The translations under genes and the position numbers were made by a program. From Perkinsus chesapeaki (lineage: Eukaryota > Perkinsozoa > Perkinsida > Perkinsidae), in assembly GCA_013115145.1 (NCBI GenBank), contig JAAPAO010000478.1:1-28265 (forward strand): a DNA stretch of 28,265 nucleotides, given 5' to 3'. Positions 9,083 to 19,051 of this stretch are shown piece by piece (position 1 is the first letter of the stretch; each line of letters starts with the position of its first letter). A model generated the notes under the pieces. It had not been told where the DNA came from and did no database searches. It saw only the letters and a list, made by a program, of their open reading frames with translations.

Positions 9083-11280
9083 ATGCTTAATTTCGTACAA
9101 AATATATTCAAGTAGTATTCCGGACTTTGGGACGGCTCGGTTAGTACGCTGCCATACAGCCTGTATGATACAGGCCGTCCGGCTATAAGAAGCAGAAGCC
9201 TCAAGAGCTGGTTAAACAAATGGCTGATGAATTGGAGTCCCTCCCAGACGTTATTGAAGAGACTGCCAATACCAATTCTGTTACTGGAATGACGGTACTC
9301 CACCAGAGGGCTCCTCCATCCTGCTGCTTCCTTGTTAACGTCGTCCGCAGGTATCTCTCTCAACCTCTAAGTCATTCCATAGGAGCAATTCGTCGGTGGA
9401 CGAAAATGAGACTAAGAAGTACGCGCCGGTAAGGGTCCGACATGTGGGGGATTGTACTGGAGCGTCACGGTGGTCAGTTAGAGGATTTCTTGGCGGCCGC
9501 GGTGATCCCGACAGGCGGCTCCTCTACTGCCGATCACAAACCAGACAATCATGCAGGGCCTCCGACGCAGGTGGGGAAGCCGAAGAAGGCCTTGTGGGTT
9601 GACTAGTGCCTATTCAGTTCGGTAGTGTTACTAGTACGCGGAAACCGCCGAAGTCTGAGGAGATAGAGAAGGTTATTAATCAGAGCTTGCAGTAGGATAC
9701 CCTCTGGATAGCTGTCGGTGTAGAGCATCCTTATTAGGAGTAACCTTCTGCTCAAGATAGCCAGGCATATAGCAGTGGCTAGTCCCGAACTAAGACGGTC
9801 GTGTGTACAGGTAGTAGTACGGTTAAGCTAGTAGGATGGAGGGTGATGGTGTAATAGGTTTGGGGGCATCTGTTGAAGTTGGAGTCTCCTAAGACACATG
9901 ATAAGGTTAATCTTGCGTATCTTATGACACATCCAGATTGCATGCGAGTAATAATAAGGAGAGACGTCCTTTTTTTCTGACACCTCTAGCTATGTTATTT
10001 CAGTGTTTGATTTCCTGCTATAGTATCCCTGATTGTTCTATTCATGTTGGCGTTATGATACGTGATGCATGCAAGTTCCACGATGTGGTCCAGTCCCAAA
10101 TGTTCAACTCTGGTGAGCACCCTGCCCTCTTACCCACACGGCTACTCTCCTGCCCTCAGGTTTGATCTATCAGCTCTTCGACGTGCTGCACTCTCAAAAT
10201 TTTGATACTCAAGCTGATGGCTTTGAGACACTCAAGGAGGTAGCACTGGTGGAGCCGTCCTTTGTTCGGTAGTTGATGATAGGTTTTGATGAACCATAAG
10301 GACGTGTCGGTGAGATGGTTACTGGACAATTTCGATGAGTTTTTCGATCGGTGAGAGTGGTCGTCACTGGGTGGTGTTCGTTGTATCTATGTTATATAGG
10401 TATCAAGAGCTATTGGATGCCTCATCAAGTGAGACACAGTATGTTACTGTACGCCAGTCTCTTAAGTTACTTGGGGACATCCTACTTGATAGGCCATTTA
10501 TGAAGGTAATAGGAAGAGGGAGGAGACATCATCATCATCATCAAGCCATATAACCAGGGGGGACCTTCGCGTTAAGCAATACAGCGCACTTTATCTAAGT
10601 CATATCCTCTATAGGATTGATCAGCTGCTCAAGTTCCAGTAGTAGGTTCAACAGGATCCCCCGTCCTAGTATATGCTTTCACTATCTTTGTGCCTTTATG
10701 GCCATTAGCGGTTGAAGCTACTTCTTGTGCTGTGGTGTAGGTTATGGTTCGGTTTGTTAATGAAGAGCGTTATTTAAAGTCGGTAATGATTCTTTTGGGT
10801 AACAGCTCGAAGGCAGTGCAAGTCGAAGCTTTCCATGTTTTCAAGATTTTTGCGGCCAACCCTCACAAGGCCCCCGCGGTAAGTGTTCGAGTTCTTGTTA
10901 GTGGCGGTCACGGGACATTTGGCCGCAGGTCCAGCAGATACTTTATCAGAACAAGACGAGGTTAATAAAGCTGTTGAACCAGCTTGAGATGGTTGTTATA
11001 TCCAGTACTGGAGTACACAAGTCACAGAGCGAGGAGAAGCAGTTCGTCGCTGATAAGGTGAGGACATCACGCTGTTGAGGTTCGCTGTGTGATAACGGTC
11101 GTTGTTCAGCAAGCTGTAGTTAACAAGCTAGAGAAGCTGACAATGCCAGAGAAGATAGGTCATCATCATGCTCATGGCCAGCAGCACAGGGAGTCATCCA
11201 GTGCCTCCCCTGAGAGTGATCGTCAGAGAGCCTCTCAGCAGCTGCCGCCAGCTGCTGCTCGGACTAGATCAGCTGTATGA
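9083..11280 (+). CDS. CAB39: Mo25 / CAB39 family scaffold protein, 14 exons, 452 aa
   Basis: Exons: 9083-9111, 9174-9294, 9351-9428, 9478-9570, 9618-9691, 9738-9810, 9858-9947, 10004-10112, 10160-10239, 10283-10350, 10400-10505, 10741-10878, 10929-11057, 11110-11280. They total 1359 nt, exactly 453 codons including the stop. Twelve introns are 43-62 nt and one is 235 nt (10506-10740, with a CAT microsatellite). Family hallmarks in order: an N-terminus like FGKSHKSPADIV, a GVMIRDAC block, LIYQLFDVLHSQNFDTQADG, VTVRQSLKLLGDILLDRP, VQVEAFHVFKIFAANPHK, and the final LYQNKTRLIKLL helix. Mo25 is an alpha-helical-repeat scaffold that allosterically activates STRAD-LKB1 and germinal-centre kinases in the cytoplasm. 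This copy is about 110 residues longer than animal Mo25, through a Ser/Thr/Asn-rich insertion near residues 45-120 and a His/Gln/Ser-rich C-terminal tail. Identification is confident; partner kinases are not known here. Confidence 0.92.
10527..10545 (+). repeat. CAT trinucleotide microsatellite inside the long Mo25 intron
   Basis: About six tandem CAT units (catcatcatcatcatcat) sit in the 235-nt intron 10506-10740. They are not coding in the spliced model. This is the only intron of the gene well above 62 nt. Confidence 0.75.
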
Positions 11281-11433
11281 GTGTGGTACTATTCGATACC
11301 TTTGTTGCACTGCTGCGGACAGGATCAGGAGGTATGTGTTGATCCTGCCGCTATTTATATTGTAGCCTTCAACTTCCTGGGGGTATTGAGTTTATTTCTT
11401 GTGGGAAGTGTGGTATGATAGTATTTGTTGCTT

Positions 11434-13452
11434 ATGTCTGGCGGCTCTAGTATTGGTTTATCACCGTGCTGCACAACAAGGGATAAGAGTATTGAAGGTC
11501 TTCGTAGTAACAACAGGGCAGTGGCTAATAGAGCAGCTCATGTACTAAGCAACAGGGGGAGGTCGAGGAAGGGGAGCTCTTGGGACTAAAGCCTCGACTT
11601 CAAAGATCCGCACAGTGTTGTTACCAGCGCTCTAAAGTGTGCGGGGAAATATCTCCTCTGTTATGGTCGGTGCCCTGTGTGACCAGGAGTCGATTCAAGT
11701 GAACATCGCTTCCGGGTTCCAGCGGTTGGTTTTCTAGTTCTCTTGTATATTTAAGTGCAATCACTCCGCGAGGGGGTCTTGCGGAACCTCGCACGTGAAG
11801 CCGAAATGGAGACTGGGGTCCGGTTTCCGGTGATATTCCCTCCTGACTCACCCCCCGCAACCAAGTCCGCGGTAGGCTTTATATTTTTAGTTCAGTTACA
11901 TGCTGGGACGAGTGTACCGTATTCGAGTATAGCTTCATCATCCTCTTCATCATCCTCAAGTGTTATATCTCATCTATCTGGTATCCTATCCAGCACTGGT
12001 AGAGCTATCAGCCGCAACCTCGGAGTCAATAGCAATAGGGATTCACTGGTGGACGAGAAAGTGGAGGAAGCGGTAGCCGCGGACTCGCTAGTAGCCGATG
12101 TTATCGAAGATTCGCTCGGTGCCAGTATAATGGGTAAGCTGAGTGACGTTACGCTGCCAGGCGATGCCATCTGCTTTAGATTCCCAGGATGGTGAAGAGT
12201 TTAATGTGAGTATCCACCGCACGAGTAAGGTCTGATGGTATTGGCGCTTTTGATGGACTTCGCAGGACGTAGCTCGACAGACGGTCGATTGGGTTTAAGG
12301 ATGTCCTCACATGACAGTGGCTCACATTTGATAATAAATGGTGTTAATAGTGGAGGGAGTGTGTCGGAGTGGAACAAGAACTGCCCTGAGTTGGCACTGA
12401 AGGAGGGGGATAAGATAGTTGCGGTAAGTGTTCGGGGATTGGTTGCAGCCTTAGTGGTGTTGATGTTGTTCAGGTTAATGGTGTCCGTGGTAACTCTGGT
12501 AGAATGCTACAAGAGTGCACTGGTGGCAGTAATGCTCTTAGATTGACTGTTAGGCGAGGAGGTCGAACCAGCTCGTGTTAGCTTTACCGATGTTCATGTT
12601 ACCGATAGTGTCCTTTATAACACTCAGTGTCGTGTTGAAGTTGTTAGTGTAGGGGGGGGGGAAGGTGTGCCTACTGCAGGGGAGGGGGAGGGGGGGCTGT
12701 CCTGTGGTTGCGGGCGGTGGAGTGACATTGGCATCGGCGAGTAGCAGCACCTAGTGGAATTTGTAGGACACGCTGTTGCTAATCAGTAGTGTTGCATGGG
12801 GGCTAACAACTGCTGTGATCGTGAAGGCACTGACAGTTCAGCCAAGGATGCTTGCAGCAGCAGCAGCAATGAGGTACTGGCCGTATCAGAAGGCTCACCA
12901 TATGAGTTTGCCAATACCCAAACCTCTGGCTACAGAGAGGCCCCTCCCAGCGTCAGTGACTACGGACCGGGGGAGCTGAGTATGGACGCCTCTGTCGTGG
13001 AGGCATCCCCTCCTCTAGGAGTGAGCCATTTCTGGATACTCCTGTCTATGCTTGCTCTCAGCCGCTGCCTGGTGTTGAACCACGAGGGAAGAAAATGTGG
13101 ATCGTTACGATTGATAAGGCTGGTACACTGTAATGTCATCTACGTTGCTCTACCGTTCGTGTCCGACAGGTTCGCGATTGGGGATCGATGTCGACCACAA
13201 TGACCCGGGCTACCTGCTCATTGAAGGGATCAGCGGAGGGATAGTTGGGGCACATAACAAAGAGCATCCCAGAGATGCCCTACAACCTGGTGATCATATA
13301 GTAGAGGTGATGCCGACCTAGGACTAACTGCCATTAAAAGGCTCTGACAGGTCAACGGTGTTCGAGGAGATGCCATTGGAATGATAGCCCGCTGCAAGGC
13401 CGATGAGAGGTTGACCATGAGTATCGAGCGAGAGGTGGTGTTGACTCGGTGA
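11434..13452 (+). CDS. Two-PDZ-domain scaffold-like protein, multi-exon, partly resolved
   Basis: The likely start is ATG 11434 (MSGGSSIGLSPCCTTR). Firm exons are: one ending 12133, then 12180-12224, 12266-12423, an exon starting 12474, an exon ending 13020, then 13062-13122, 13170-13306 and 13351-13452 (TGA). Their introns are 41-50 nt. PDZ1 is encoded across 12180 to about 12560 (FNVSIHRT, then GRLGLRM, LIINGV, then VNGVRGNSGRML and ALRLTVRRG). PDZ2 is encoded across 13090-13440 (MWIVTIDKAG, RLGIDVDHNDPGYLLIEGI, then VNGVRGDAIGMI and LTMSIEREV). The carboxylate-binding loops appear as GRLGLR and SRLGID. PDZ domains usually bind C-terminal peptides of membrane proteins. The N-terminal region contains a poly-Ser run near 11935-11965. 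Joins around 11560-11760 and 12560-12830 are unresolved; an extra small intron at 11872-11895 is possible. Confidence 0.75.
12650..12705 (+). repeat. G-rich low-complexity tract in the PDZ gene
   Basis: Two runs of G (nine or more bases near 12652, then ggggagggggaggggggg near 12679) occur in the non-coding gap between the PDZ1 and PDZ2 exons. Such tracts can form G-quadruplexes on the sense strand and are prone to assembly error, which may be one reason the joins here are hard to resolve. Confidence 0.6.
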
Positions 13453-13574
13453 TGACTAGGTTACTAGACCTTCCTGTGTGTGAGTGTTCCTTGAGCTTAA
13501 GTTTATTTGTTGCATGATGAGTGATGCAATCTATATGTTGTGTTGTAACACCTTAATACCATTCATCGGCCCCA

Positions 13575-14170
13575 ATGGACGACGACTCCGCTGTCGAAGA
13601 GTTCATCCTATCAGTTCGAGAAGCCAGCAAGAAGGATTTGTCTGCTGCCATCAATGGTCCGATAGATATCCCTTTTGAAGGTTCGTCAGTGAAGGGCATG
13701 TGAGCTATAACTTACTGTTTGCTGCCAGACTGGTCACAGGTTTCGTATTGAAACTCCCCCCAAGGCTGATGGCGCATCAACTACAACTCTCAACGACGAA
13801 GTTAAAATATCCTTCTGCTTGGATCAGGCCAGAAGTGATCCCATGGAGTTGATGTACATCCAGGAGCTCATCAAAGCAGTTGCAGTTGAACTTGGGAAGA
13901 TTCCTAATTCCGGCTTCACTCCTATCTGGTCCACCATCGATGGAACATCTGATGTGGCCCTCGTAGCCTACAGTGAGATTGGCGAACTTAATGACGTTAC
14001 TCGTGGATTCTCTGATGTAAGTTACATAAAGATACTTCCTTTATTTCGTTTATCAGTTACTGCAACGCTGCTTAGTTCGCCATGTTGCCAACAGGCCGTT
14101 GGACACAGTATCAGGTTTGGTCAGATCAACTCCTCTGTATGCTGCTCTGTCTTCAATGCACTCTAATTAA
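13575..14170 (+). CDS. Three-exon protein of unknown family (166 aa)
   Basis: Exons 13575-13684, 13740-14016 and 14057-14170 sum to 501 nt, exactly 167 codons with the stop. The introns are 55 nt (donor GTCAGT) and 40 nt (donor GTAAGT). The middle exon can also be read through its 3' donor in frame for 50 codons, giving a less convincing, Cys-rich end; the spliced version ends with a regular amphipathic helix (LLQRCLVRHVANRPLD). The product begins MDDDSAVEEFILSVREASKK and continues with a KADGASTTTLNDEVKISF stretch, then LMYIQELIKAVAVELGKI. It looks like a small soluble alpha-helical protein. No family is recognised. It lies 122 bases after the PDZ gene on the same strand and converges on the ATP-grasp gene. 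Confidence 0.65.
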
Positions 14171-14330
14171 ATACCATTTTCCGATTGCATTTGTTTTGTA
14201 CAACTAGTGCAACACAAAAACAGTGCAAGGTGGAAAAAATGAAAATATTCATCATAGAGATGAACATCAAACCTACGTCGCCTACATTCCCTAAAACAGA
14301 TCAGTTCAGCCATCATAGCAAAAACATACT

Positions 14331-16043
14331 TCACATGTGGGAGAGGCATTCCTCAGCGATGTCAGAGCTTATTTCCTGGACTAAATCCTTGGCTTTGTGG
14401 CCGTTATCGAGGGAGACCACAACCTCAGCGATCCAGCTAGGCATGCCCTCCTCTGGACCAACCAAGCTCTCTCCATCTTGAACAAGGGGGCTCAACTGCA
14501 CTACACCGGGAATATCACGGAATTTATCCAAAAATTGTGTGCTGTCGACGACACCAGACTTTGGGGCACCAACGAAGGCATATGCTATATACATACCTGT
14601 AGGGCTTATAGGTGGTCTAGATGGTATACCAACGGTCATAAGGAGTTGTTCTACAACCAGATCGACATTGCTTACATGCTTATGGATAAGCCTGGTAGGC
14701 CCACCACCCATTCTCGCATTAACTTCGATGAGACGAGGGCCACGGCTGGTGAACTTGCCTTCAACATGAAAAACACCGTGAGTGAAACCGATAGCAGCGA
14801 CTGCATCTTGGGCCATTTTCTTGAGTCCATCAACTTTATATTCCGGTAGTAGGGACGGGAGGGCAGCCCAGGTCTCGGCAAAGTAAGGCTCGACAGTTGG
14901 GCCATTGTCTATAACATAACAGAATCGACATTCACCATCACAAAAAAGGCAATCGACATCCACCTCATCACCATCAAGATACTCTTCTAGCATCATATCA
15001 AGAACAATAACATGCTCCGCAGTGACACCTTCAGATTCCATGGCTTCTGAGAGGGTCGAATCGGTGCGAACCTTTGTAACACGCTCCAAGGCCCCAGCCT
15101 TGACTCTAAGGCCGGCCATCAAATGAACTAGGTCAGCGTAAGTACGTTTGAAATCATCCATATCAGATACCTTCTGAACACCAAGAGATGCCGCGCCAGC
15201 AATGGGCTTCAAGACGGCTGGAAAACCAACGTGGGCCGCGGCTTGGTCCAGTTGGGAGGGATCGGTTATGAGGAAATTCTTGATGGACGGCAGACCTTTG
15301 TCAGTCATGATGTCACGAGTCTTATGCTTATCCCGAGCTATATCAACGCACTTGACAGAGGGACCCGGCAGACCCAGAGCTTCGGTCAAACGAGCAGCCA
15401 TGGGAACGGCTAGTTCGATGAAGGTACACACACCGTCGACGGCACCAACTTGGGGATCATCAGCCAGGGATTTGATAGCATCCAATGCTTGATGGAAAAC
15501 GGCATCGTTGTCCACGTTGAAGTCTATGGGGATGAACTTAGCGATGATCTCTTCGTCCACCATCTCCTTCGCCCAGGAATCGCTACCGTCCAGGATGACC
15601 ACTTTGACGCCGAGCTCGGCTGCTCTTTGATAGATAAATTTTTTACCTTTGTAACCGGCGCAGAATATGGCAATGGTAGCACCGCGGAGGAGCTGCTGTC
15701 GGAGGGCTTGTCCCTCTTCGCTATTGTGCTCTAGCAGCTCCGGAGGAATCTTTTTAAGCATCTCGAAGGTGGCAGTCGGAGTCAGATTGGCAGCAACCTT
15801 CCTTCTTTCATCAGCGGTCATGGCCTCGGGTAAATCAGAGGTTCCAAGGAACATGTCGGCCATGAAGGGTGTCGATAAATCGAGGTTAAGTTGACCACTA
15901 TCTTCGATAACTTCAAGACAGATAGCGTCCAGGTCAGATGCACTCGGTGACCGTTGATGGGGTCTGGCTAGTGGTGATTGCCAAGTCCCCTCATTGGGCC
16001 TATTGGTGGCAACCTCGAGGGCCTCGTCGAAGCTAAGAGTCAT
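14331..16043 (-). CDS. ATP-grasp ligase resembling carnosine synthase (about 570 aa)
   Basis: A single long frame. The first true ATG is at 16041-16043 (MTLSFDEALEVATN); the frame is open 14 codons upstream but without ATG. The string CACTTTCAG lies just before the ATG and could be a cis- or trans-splice acceptor. N-terminal part: a regulatory or pre-ATP-grasp fold (ATIAIFCAGYKGKKF near residues 120-140, VKVVILDGSD). Central ATP-grasp: DKHKTRDIMTDKGLPS, the ATP-binding Lys and Gly loop in FPAVLKPIAGAASLGVQK, then MLEEYLDGDEVDVDC. The metal-binding acidic/Asn motif is LIEVNARMGGGP. Proteins of this type use ATP to join a carboxylate to an amine; carnosine synthase joins beta-alanine to histidine in the cytosol. 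The substrate here cannot be told from sequence. The absence of introns contrasts with every neighbouring housekeeping gene and is compatible with retroposition or horizontal acquisition. Confidence 0.85.
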   Translation of the reverse strand: MTLSFDEALEVATNRPNEGTWQSPLARPHQRSPSASDLDAICLEVIEDSGQLNLDLSTPFMADMFLGTSDLPEAMTADERRKVAANLTPTATFEMLKKIPPELLEHNSEEGQALRQQLLRGATIAIFCAGYKGKKFIYQRAAELGVKVVILDGSDSWAKEMVDEEIIAKFIPIDFNVDNDAVFHQALDAIKSLADDPQVGAVDGVCTFIELAVPMAARLTEALGLPGPSVKCVDIARDKHKTRDIMTDKGLPSIKNFLITDPSQLDQAAAHVGFPAVLKPIAGAASLGVQKVSDMDDFKRTYADLVHLMAGLRVKAGALERVTKVRTDSTLSEAMESEGVTAEHVIVLDMMLEEYLDGDEVDVDCLFCDGECRFCYVIDNGPTVEPYFAETWAALPSLLPEYKVDGLKKMAQDAVAAIGFTHGVFHVEGKFTSRGPRLIEVNARMGGGPTRLIHKHVSNVDLVVEQLLMTVGIPSRPPISPTGMYIAYAFVGAPKSGVVDSTQFLDKFRDIPGVVQLSPLVQDGESLVGPEEGMPSWIAEVVVSLDNGHKAKDLVQEISSDIAEECLSHM

Positions 16044-16269
16044 GAACAAATGAGACTGAAAGTGATGCGAGTTAATCTGCTCCAATCGCCAGCGACATGT
16101 ATGTAATCATACCTCTTTAAAAACGGAGGTAACTTCCCCGCTGCTAGCCCAGCGCTGCTAGATCCATTGGAACGGCGACGACGTTGATGTCACACGCGTG
16201 CAGGACGACGGAGCGAAGCGAATTGGGCACTTTTTCGAAGACCGCAGCACAAAAGCATTAACTCGTTGC

Positions 16270-18566
16270 ATGTCGTCGTCGTCGCCTATAGAGCGTCGTC
16301 CGAGGCAGCGGCACCGTGGGGCACCTTCCCCTTCAGTCTGCTTTGATTCTGATGAGATACCCTCTGATAGCCCCAGGAAAGGTAGTAGGTGTATTCGATA
16401 GTAGTGGTGACAGGGTGGTGATACAGGGAAAAGGGTGTCACCACGTGGCGGAAGACAACTATCACCAAGGACAGGAAAGGGGGAAGGCTCCCGACATGCT
16501 GGTCTTGGAGCCAGCAGCCCACCACGATCAAGGTACTTCACTGCCTTCAGCGGAGAGGGTTAATGAGCAACATATTACACCGCGCAAGATACTCGAGGAT
16601 TTTAAGGATTGGTTGGAGGCGAGTTCGTCAATGAAAACTTGTGCCGCTCTTGAACTGGCTTTTGCACGGTCTCATAAAACTTGTGGTATTATTTCTGCAT
16701 CGAGGGTGATGACAGGTTCACAGCAGAGGAAGGAGGAGGATGGTGGCTGAGTACATACAGTCACAGGCCCACCTGTATGCCACGAGGCTTCCAATACGAA
16801 GGGGCCCTCGGCCAGGTGCCTATCACCGATCGCTAGTCGCTCTATTTATCCTCTTGTAGGGTTCGTACGGCTGTGTGGTGGCGGCCACGAGGACAAGTGA
16901 TGGGTCAGCAGTGGCCCTGAAGCTATTCACCAATACTTCCCATGTACCTCAATCCAACTCGGCAGATGATCCTGACTGGTCCACATTACGGGAGCTTAGA
17001 GTCCTTCGTCTGCTACCTCCGTGTGCCCTCATAGTCCAGCCTCTCGAGGTCCCAGCTGCCTCTAGGCTACCCCTTGTCCCTCCATATTGCGCTGCTCAGG
17101 TGGTTCGATGCGGGCCAGGAGACCGTACACTGTGCCTGGTATCGGAAATGATGGGAGAGTCTTTAGAGTCCTTCATTTATTACGTATATCAGCAGTGCTA
17201 CTCTCCTCAGTCAGCAGCAACAGCAGCAAGCGAAGAGGAAAGGTAGTTATCGAAGGCTTCTGAGGCCATACCGCTCCTTTGTTTGATCAGCAATAATTTA
17301 TTAAGTGCATTCAAGCATTGTTCTATAAGATGGATTGCGCAGCTCCTATGTGCCCTCCAGTTCCTCCATGACTGTGGAGTAGGTCACAGGGACGTCAAGT
17401 GTGCCAACATACTCTTGTCCTTGGGGGCCGCCGAAGCCCTGGAGAACGGCCATCAGTGCCGGCAAGTGTATGTATTCGATCTGTCACTAGCGAACCTTGT
17501 AAATAGGCCTAAAGTGAAGCTCTGCGACTTTGGTCTGGCTCGACCTTATGTGCGTCATCGGGCACCTAAGAGGGCCGTAGGGGATGTGACAATGCGCGAG
17601 ATGGACAAGCGTCGTGAGACCGCACCAGAGAGACTGCACAGAGCCTCCGACTACGGCGGGTGAGTGTGCCGGTAATGGTGATGATGATGAGCTCATTATA
17701 GGTACACCCAGCACGTAGGGACACCAGTGTGTTTGGCACCGGAGGTCCTATGCTGGTCAAAGCACTACAGTCTGGCAGAGGCTGACCTTTGGAGCTTAGC
17801 GGCGGACGTGATCGCTCGTCTAGTAGGTGGACCTTGGCCTAGTGGGCTGTTCTCCGAGGACTATACTGGAGATCCTGACTGTAGGGAAATGAGGGGTAGT
17901 GAGGGTAATGCAGAGTAGGTAATGGGGTGGAGAATATGCAAGACCAAGATGCCTGGATACTCCGACGGATCGCCTGCGTTATAGGGCGGCCCAGCGATAG
18001 GGAACTGAAGGCTGTGTGCCGGTGAGCAATAGCACCACACCTGAGTCGTCTCGCAGAAAGCTTCAGTAATGTTGCGTACCGTCGTGTCCTGGAGGCTCAG
18101 TACTTTGCTGGCCTCACTGTGGAGGATGCAAGTCGACCCGATGCCGGGTTAAGAGAGTAACCAGAAGCTGCTCGTTGGAACATCTGATAGAGTCCTGCTG
18201 TAGGCTTTATGAAGCAAGTAGCCCTAGTGGATACGACTTACTGCGGAGCATACTGCAATGGGACCCAGCGGATAGGGCCTCTCTTGAGGATGCAATGAAC
18301 AGTGAATTCTTCTATTCAATGGGGGAGCATGAGTGGCCAGCATGTGACTGGAAGGTTTGCAGGCTACAGGACTCTGAGGACTTCGAGTAAGCTCATCAGC
18401 GGTACTTTTCGATGGAGCTCTGTGGCGTAGTTATGAGATCGGAGACTCTTGGGACAGTCGCACGTTAGACTCTGAGATGGCATGGGAAGTGGAGGCATGG
18501 CAGAAAAGGAGTACACAGCATCATCGGTCTTATACTCGGGGACGAGCGGCAAGGAGGAGCTATTAA
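16270..18566 (+). CDS. CDK-like (CMGC) serine/threonine protein kinase, multi-exon
   Basis: Firm exons: one ending 16668, then 16716-16815, 16860-17242, 17291-17659, 17702-17895 and one starting 17943; a final intron is 18344-18399, with the stop TAA at 18564-18566. Resolved introns are 42-56 nt. Kinase motifs in order: glycine loop LGQGSYGCVVAA (split by the 16816-16859 intron), catalytic Lys in VALKLF, an alpha-C helix STLRELRVLRLL typical of CDKs, HRDVKCANILL, DFGLARPY, GTPVCLAPEVL, AEADLWSLA, and a C-terminal LQWDPADRASLEDAM. All catalytic residues are present. About 45 residues separate DFG from APE, longer than usual. If the last intron is not removed, the protein ends at 18390 instead. 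The N-terminus (ATG 16270, MSSSSPIERRPRQRH) and joins near 16381-16551, 18004-18040 and 18136-18175 are unresolved. Cyclin partner and pathway are unknown. Confidence 0.8.
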
Positions 18567-19051
18567 AGAAGGAGGAGGACGAGCCGTACTGGCGTGAATC
18601 CACAGATCTACTTTCAATCGTTCTTGCACCATATCAATCGCCATCATGAACTGCAGCAGCTAGTATTAGGTTTGAAGGAGTAAAGAAATTCAGCATAAGC
18701 ATGCAATTATGTATACTTTCATCATCATCACACTGCAGCAGAGTTTGCACAGTTGTACATCTCCCCTCTTGCTGCTGCTGGTCAGTAGTGGTTTATTAGA
18801 TAGTCCACGTGCTGCATTGTAGAAAGGAGTTTCATCCTCACTACTTCCTTTGCCTTGAGTTTGTATCCCAGTGATTGACCCACCCACTCGAGTAACGCAA
18901 AACAGTGATAAAGTAAGGATACAGTAAGCGAGACTCACGAGAAAATATGTGGAGGAATCGCAAGTTCAAAGGAACACATAGCTTATTATCAACCACCACA
19001 GCAGCACTGCACATCGGGCAGCGTGGAAAACGAAAACGCGAGAATAATTAT
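18567..19051. other. Intergenic region between the kinase and the secreted-protein cluster
   Basis: No supported gene. The minus strand has an open stretch 18690-18938 with a hydrophobic start just after a strong donor-like GTGAGT at 18933-18938, and an upstream minus-strand ATG near 19010 (MCSAAVVVDNKLC). These might form a short two-exon gene, but I could not complete it. The region should also contain the 3' flank of the kinase and of the first cluster gene. Confidence 0.3.

Noticed and set aside
9160-9176. Inverted repeat CCTGTA...TACAGG near the start of the Mo25 gene
   Set aside because: Only six pairs, lying across the acceptor of the first intron; expected by chance at this length.
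14397-15894. Several plus-strand frames opposite the ATP-grasp gene
   Set aside because: They overlap a well-identified enzyme on the minus strand and show no domain of their own.
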